Shown here: positions 13,399 to 13,719 of the stretch, piece by piece
Position numbering within the stretch: the stretch's first letter is position 1
How the letters are laid out: each line of letters begins with the position of its first letter
Source of the DNA: JAQGHB01 sp036384495
GTDB taxonomy: Bacteria > Patescibacteriota > Saccharimonadia > Saccharimonadales > UBA4665
Assembly (NCBI GenBank): GCA_036384495.1
Contig: DASVMD010000073.1
Span: 1 to 13,719, forward strand
DNA length: 13,719 bases
Direction: 5' to 3'
Program-made: the position numbers and the translations under genes
Notes under the pieces: generated by a model
What the model saw: the letters and a program-made list of their open reading frames with translations, nothing else
Told to the model about the DNA's origin: nothing
Database searches by the model: none

Positions 13399-13719
13399 GT
13401 GCCAAAAAAGAGGTCATGGACTGATGCGCAACTTGTGGAGGCAGTAAAAATTGCTCGCAGCTATCGAGCAGTTTTGATTGCCCTGCAGCTGGTGCCCGCG
13501 GGCGGCAACTACGAGCAAGTCAAACGAAGAATTCTAGCTCTAGGACTCGATACCGCGCACTTTACTGGGATGGGCTGGAACAAAGGGCTTACATACCAAT
13601 TAAAAACTACTATTCCGGTTGAGGAATTTCTCAAGGAAAATACAGACATACAAAGCTATAAACTCAAAAGAAAGCTATACGCAAAGGGCTTAAAACAGCC
13701 TGTATGCGAATTATGTGGC
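13399..13719 (+). CDS. HNH-endonuclease-type protein, 3' partial
   Basis: The frame is open from a GTG start to the window end, giving 107 residues. The N-terminus MPKKRSWTDAQLVEAV is a helical segment of the kind found in front of HNH nucleases of this group, with a second helical block (NYEQVKRRILALGL) and the HFTGMGWNKGL stretch. The visible end, VCELCG with Cys103 and Cys106, is where the zinc knuckle and the HNH core usually begin. The catalytic His-Asn-His part would lie beyond the window, so activity cannot be judged. Such proteins occur as stand-alone nucleases and as homing or defence enzymes. It lies 101 bases after tRNA-Cys with its own leaderless-type promoter. No integrase or attachment-site duplication of the tRNA 3' end is seen within the window. 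Confidence 0.78.
   Translation, partial: MPKKRSWTDAQLVEAVKIARSYRAVLIALQLVPAGGNYEQVKRRILALGLDTAHFTGMGWNKGLTYQLKTTIPVEEFLKENTDIQSYKLKRKLYAKGLKQPVCELCG

Noticed and set aside
13224..13719. tRNA-Cys plus HNH gene as the edge of an integrated element
   Set aside because: No integrase and no repeat of the tRNA 3' end is present in the window. The HNH gene could be an ordinary chromosomal gene.

Overview
The window looks like chromosomal DNA from a small-genome, Gram-positive-type (monoderm) bacterium, most likely of the Candidatus Saccharibacteria (TM7) / Patescibacteria group. This is an inference, at moderate confidence. It rests on several things seen in the sequence: a sortase with LPXTG-like substrates, proteins built from choice-of-anchor and bacterial Ig-like modules, an Ltp-type surface protein, several RibD/DHFR-like paralogs, short intergenic spaces and many starts without a Shine-Dalgarno (SD) site. 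TGA is used as a normal stop by at least four genes, which argues against the UGA=Gly code of Gracilibacteria/Absconditabacteria. No phage, insertion sequence, CRISPR array or plasmid gene is visible.

Layout. Positions 1-497 hold the 3' part of a RibD-C/DHFR-like gene. Positions 560-4239 form a cell-surface locus: a sortase on the + strand converges on a two-gene - strand operon (4239 to 1188). Both operon genes encode secreted seven-bladed propeller proteins ending in the same PDTGFGQP sorting motif, a transmembrane segment and a basic tail. Positions 4378-6801 carry a second RibD-like gene, a HAD-IIIA phosphatase with a GmhB-type zinc loop, and a translationally coupled HIT-SGNH pair. Positions 6848-8623 carry a membrane protein with an Ig-like domain, a coiled coil and two Ltp repeats, then a third RibD-like gene, then a headless remnant of an unrelated gene. 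Positions 8690-11573 carry an unrecognised protein, a third sortase-type surface protein overlapping a VOC-family gene, and a methyltransferase. Positions 11634-13719 carry a four-TM membrane protein, another unknown protein, tRNA-Cys(GCA) and the start of an HNH-type gene cut by the window end.

How the parts work together. The sortase is the natural candidate enzyme for anchoring the two neighbouring propeller proteins and perhaps the LADTG protein at 9486-10403. The Ltp-like protein adds another surface component that could act against phage entry. Most other genes look like single metabolic or housekeeping units.

Regulation. Six genes (4378, 5041, 5699, 9486, 10791, 13399) have an extended -10 box (TGN followed by TATRRT) ending only 6-9 bases before the start codon, which predicts leaderless mRNAs. 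A minority of genes (2735, 6848, 8690, 11634) have clear SD sequences. The tRNA-Cys has a paired departure from consensus at the D-loop/T-loop contact (A18 with G55).
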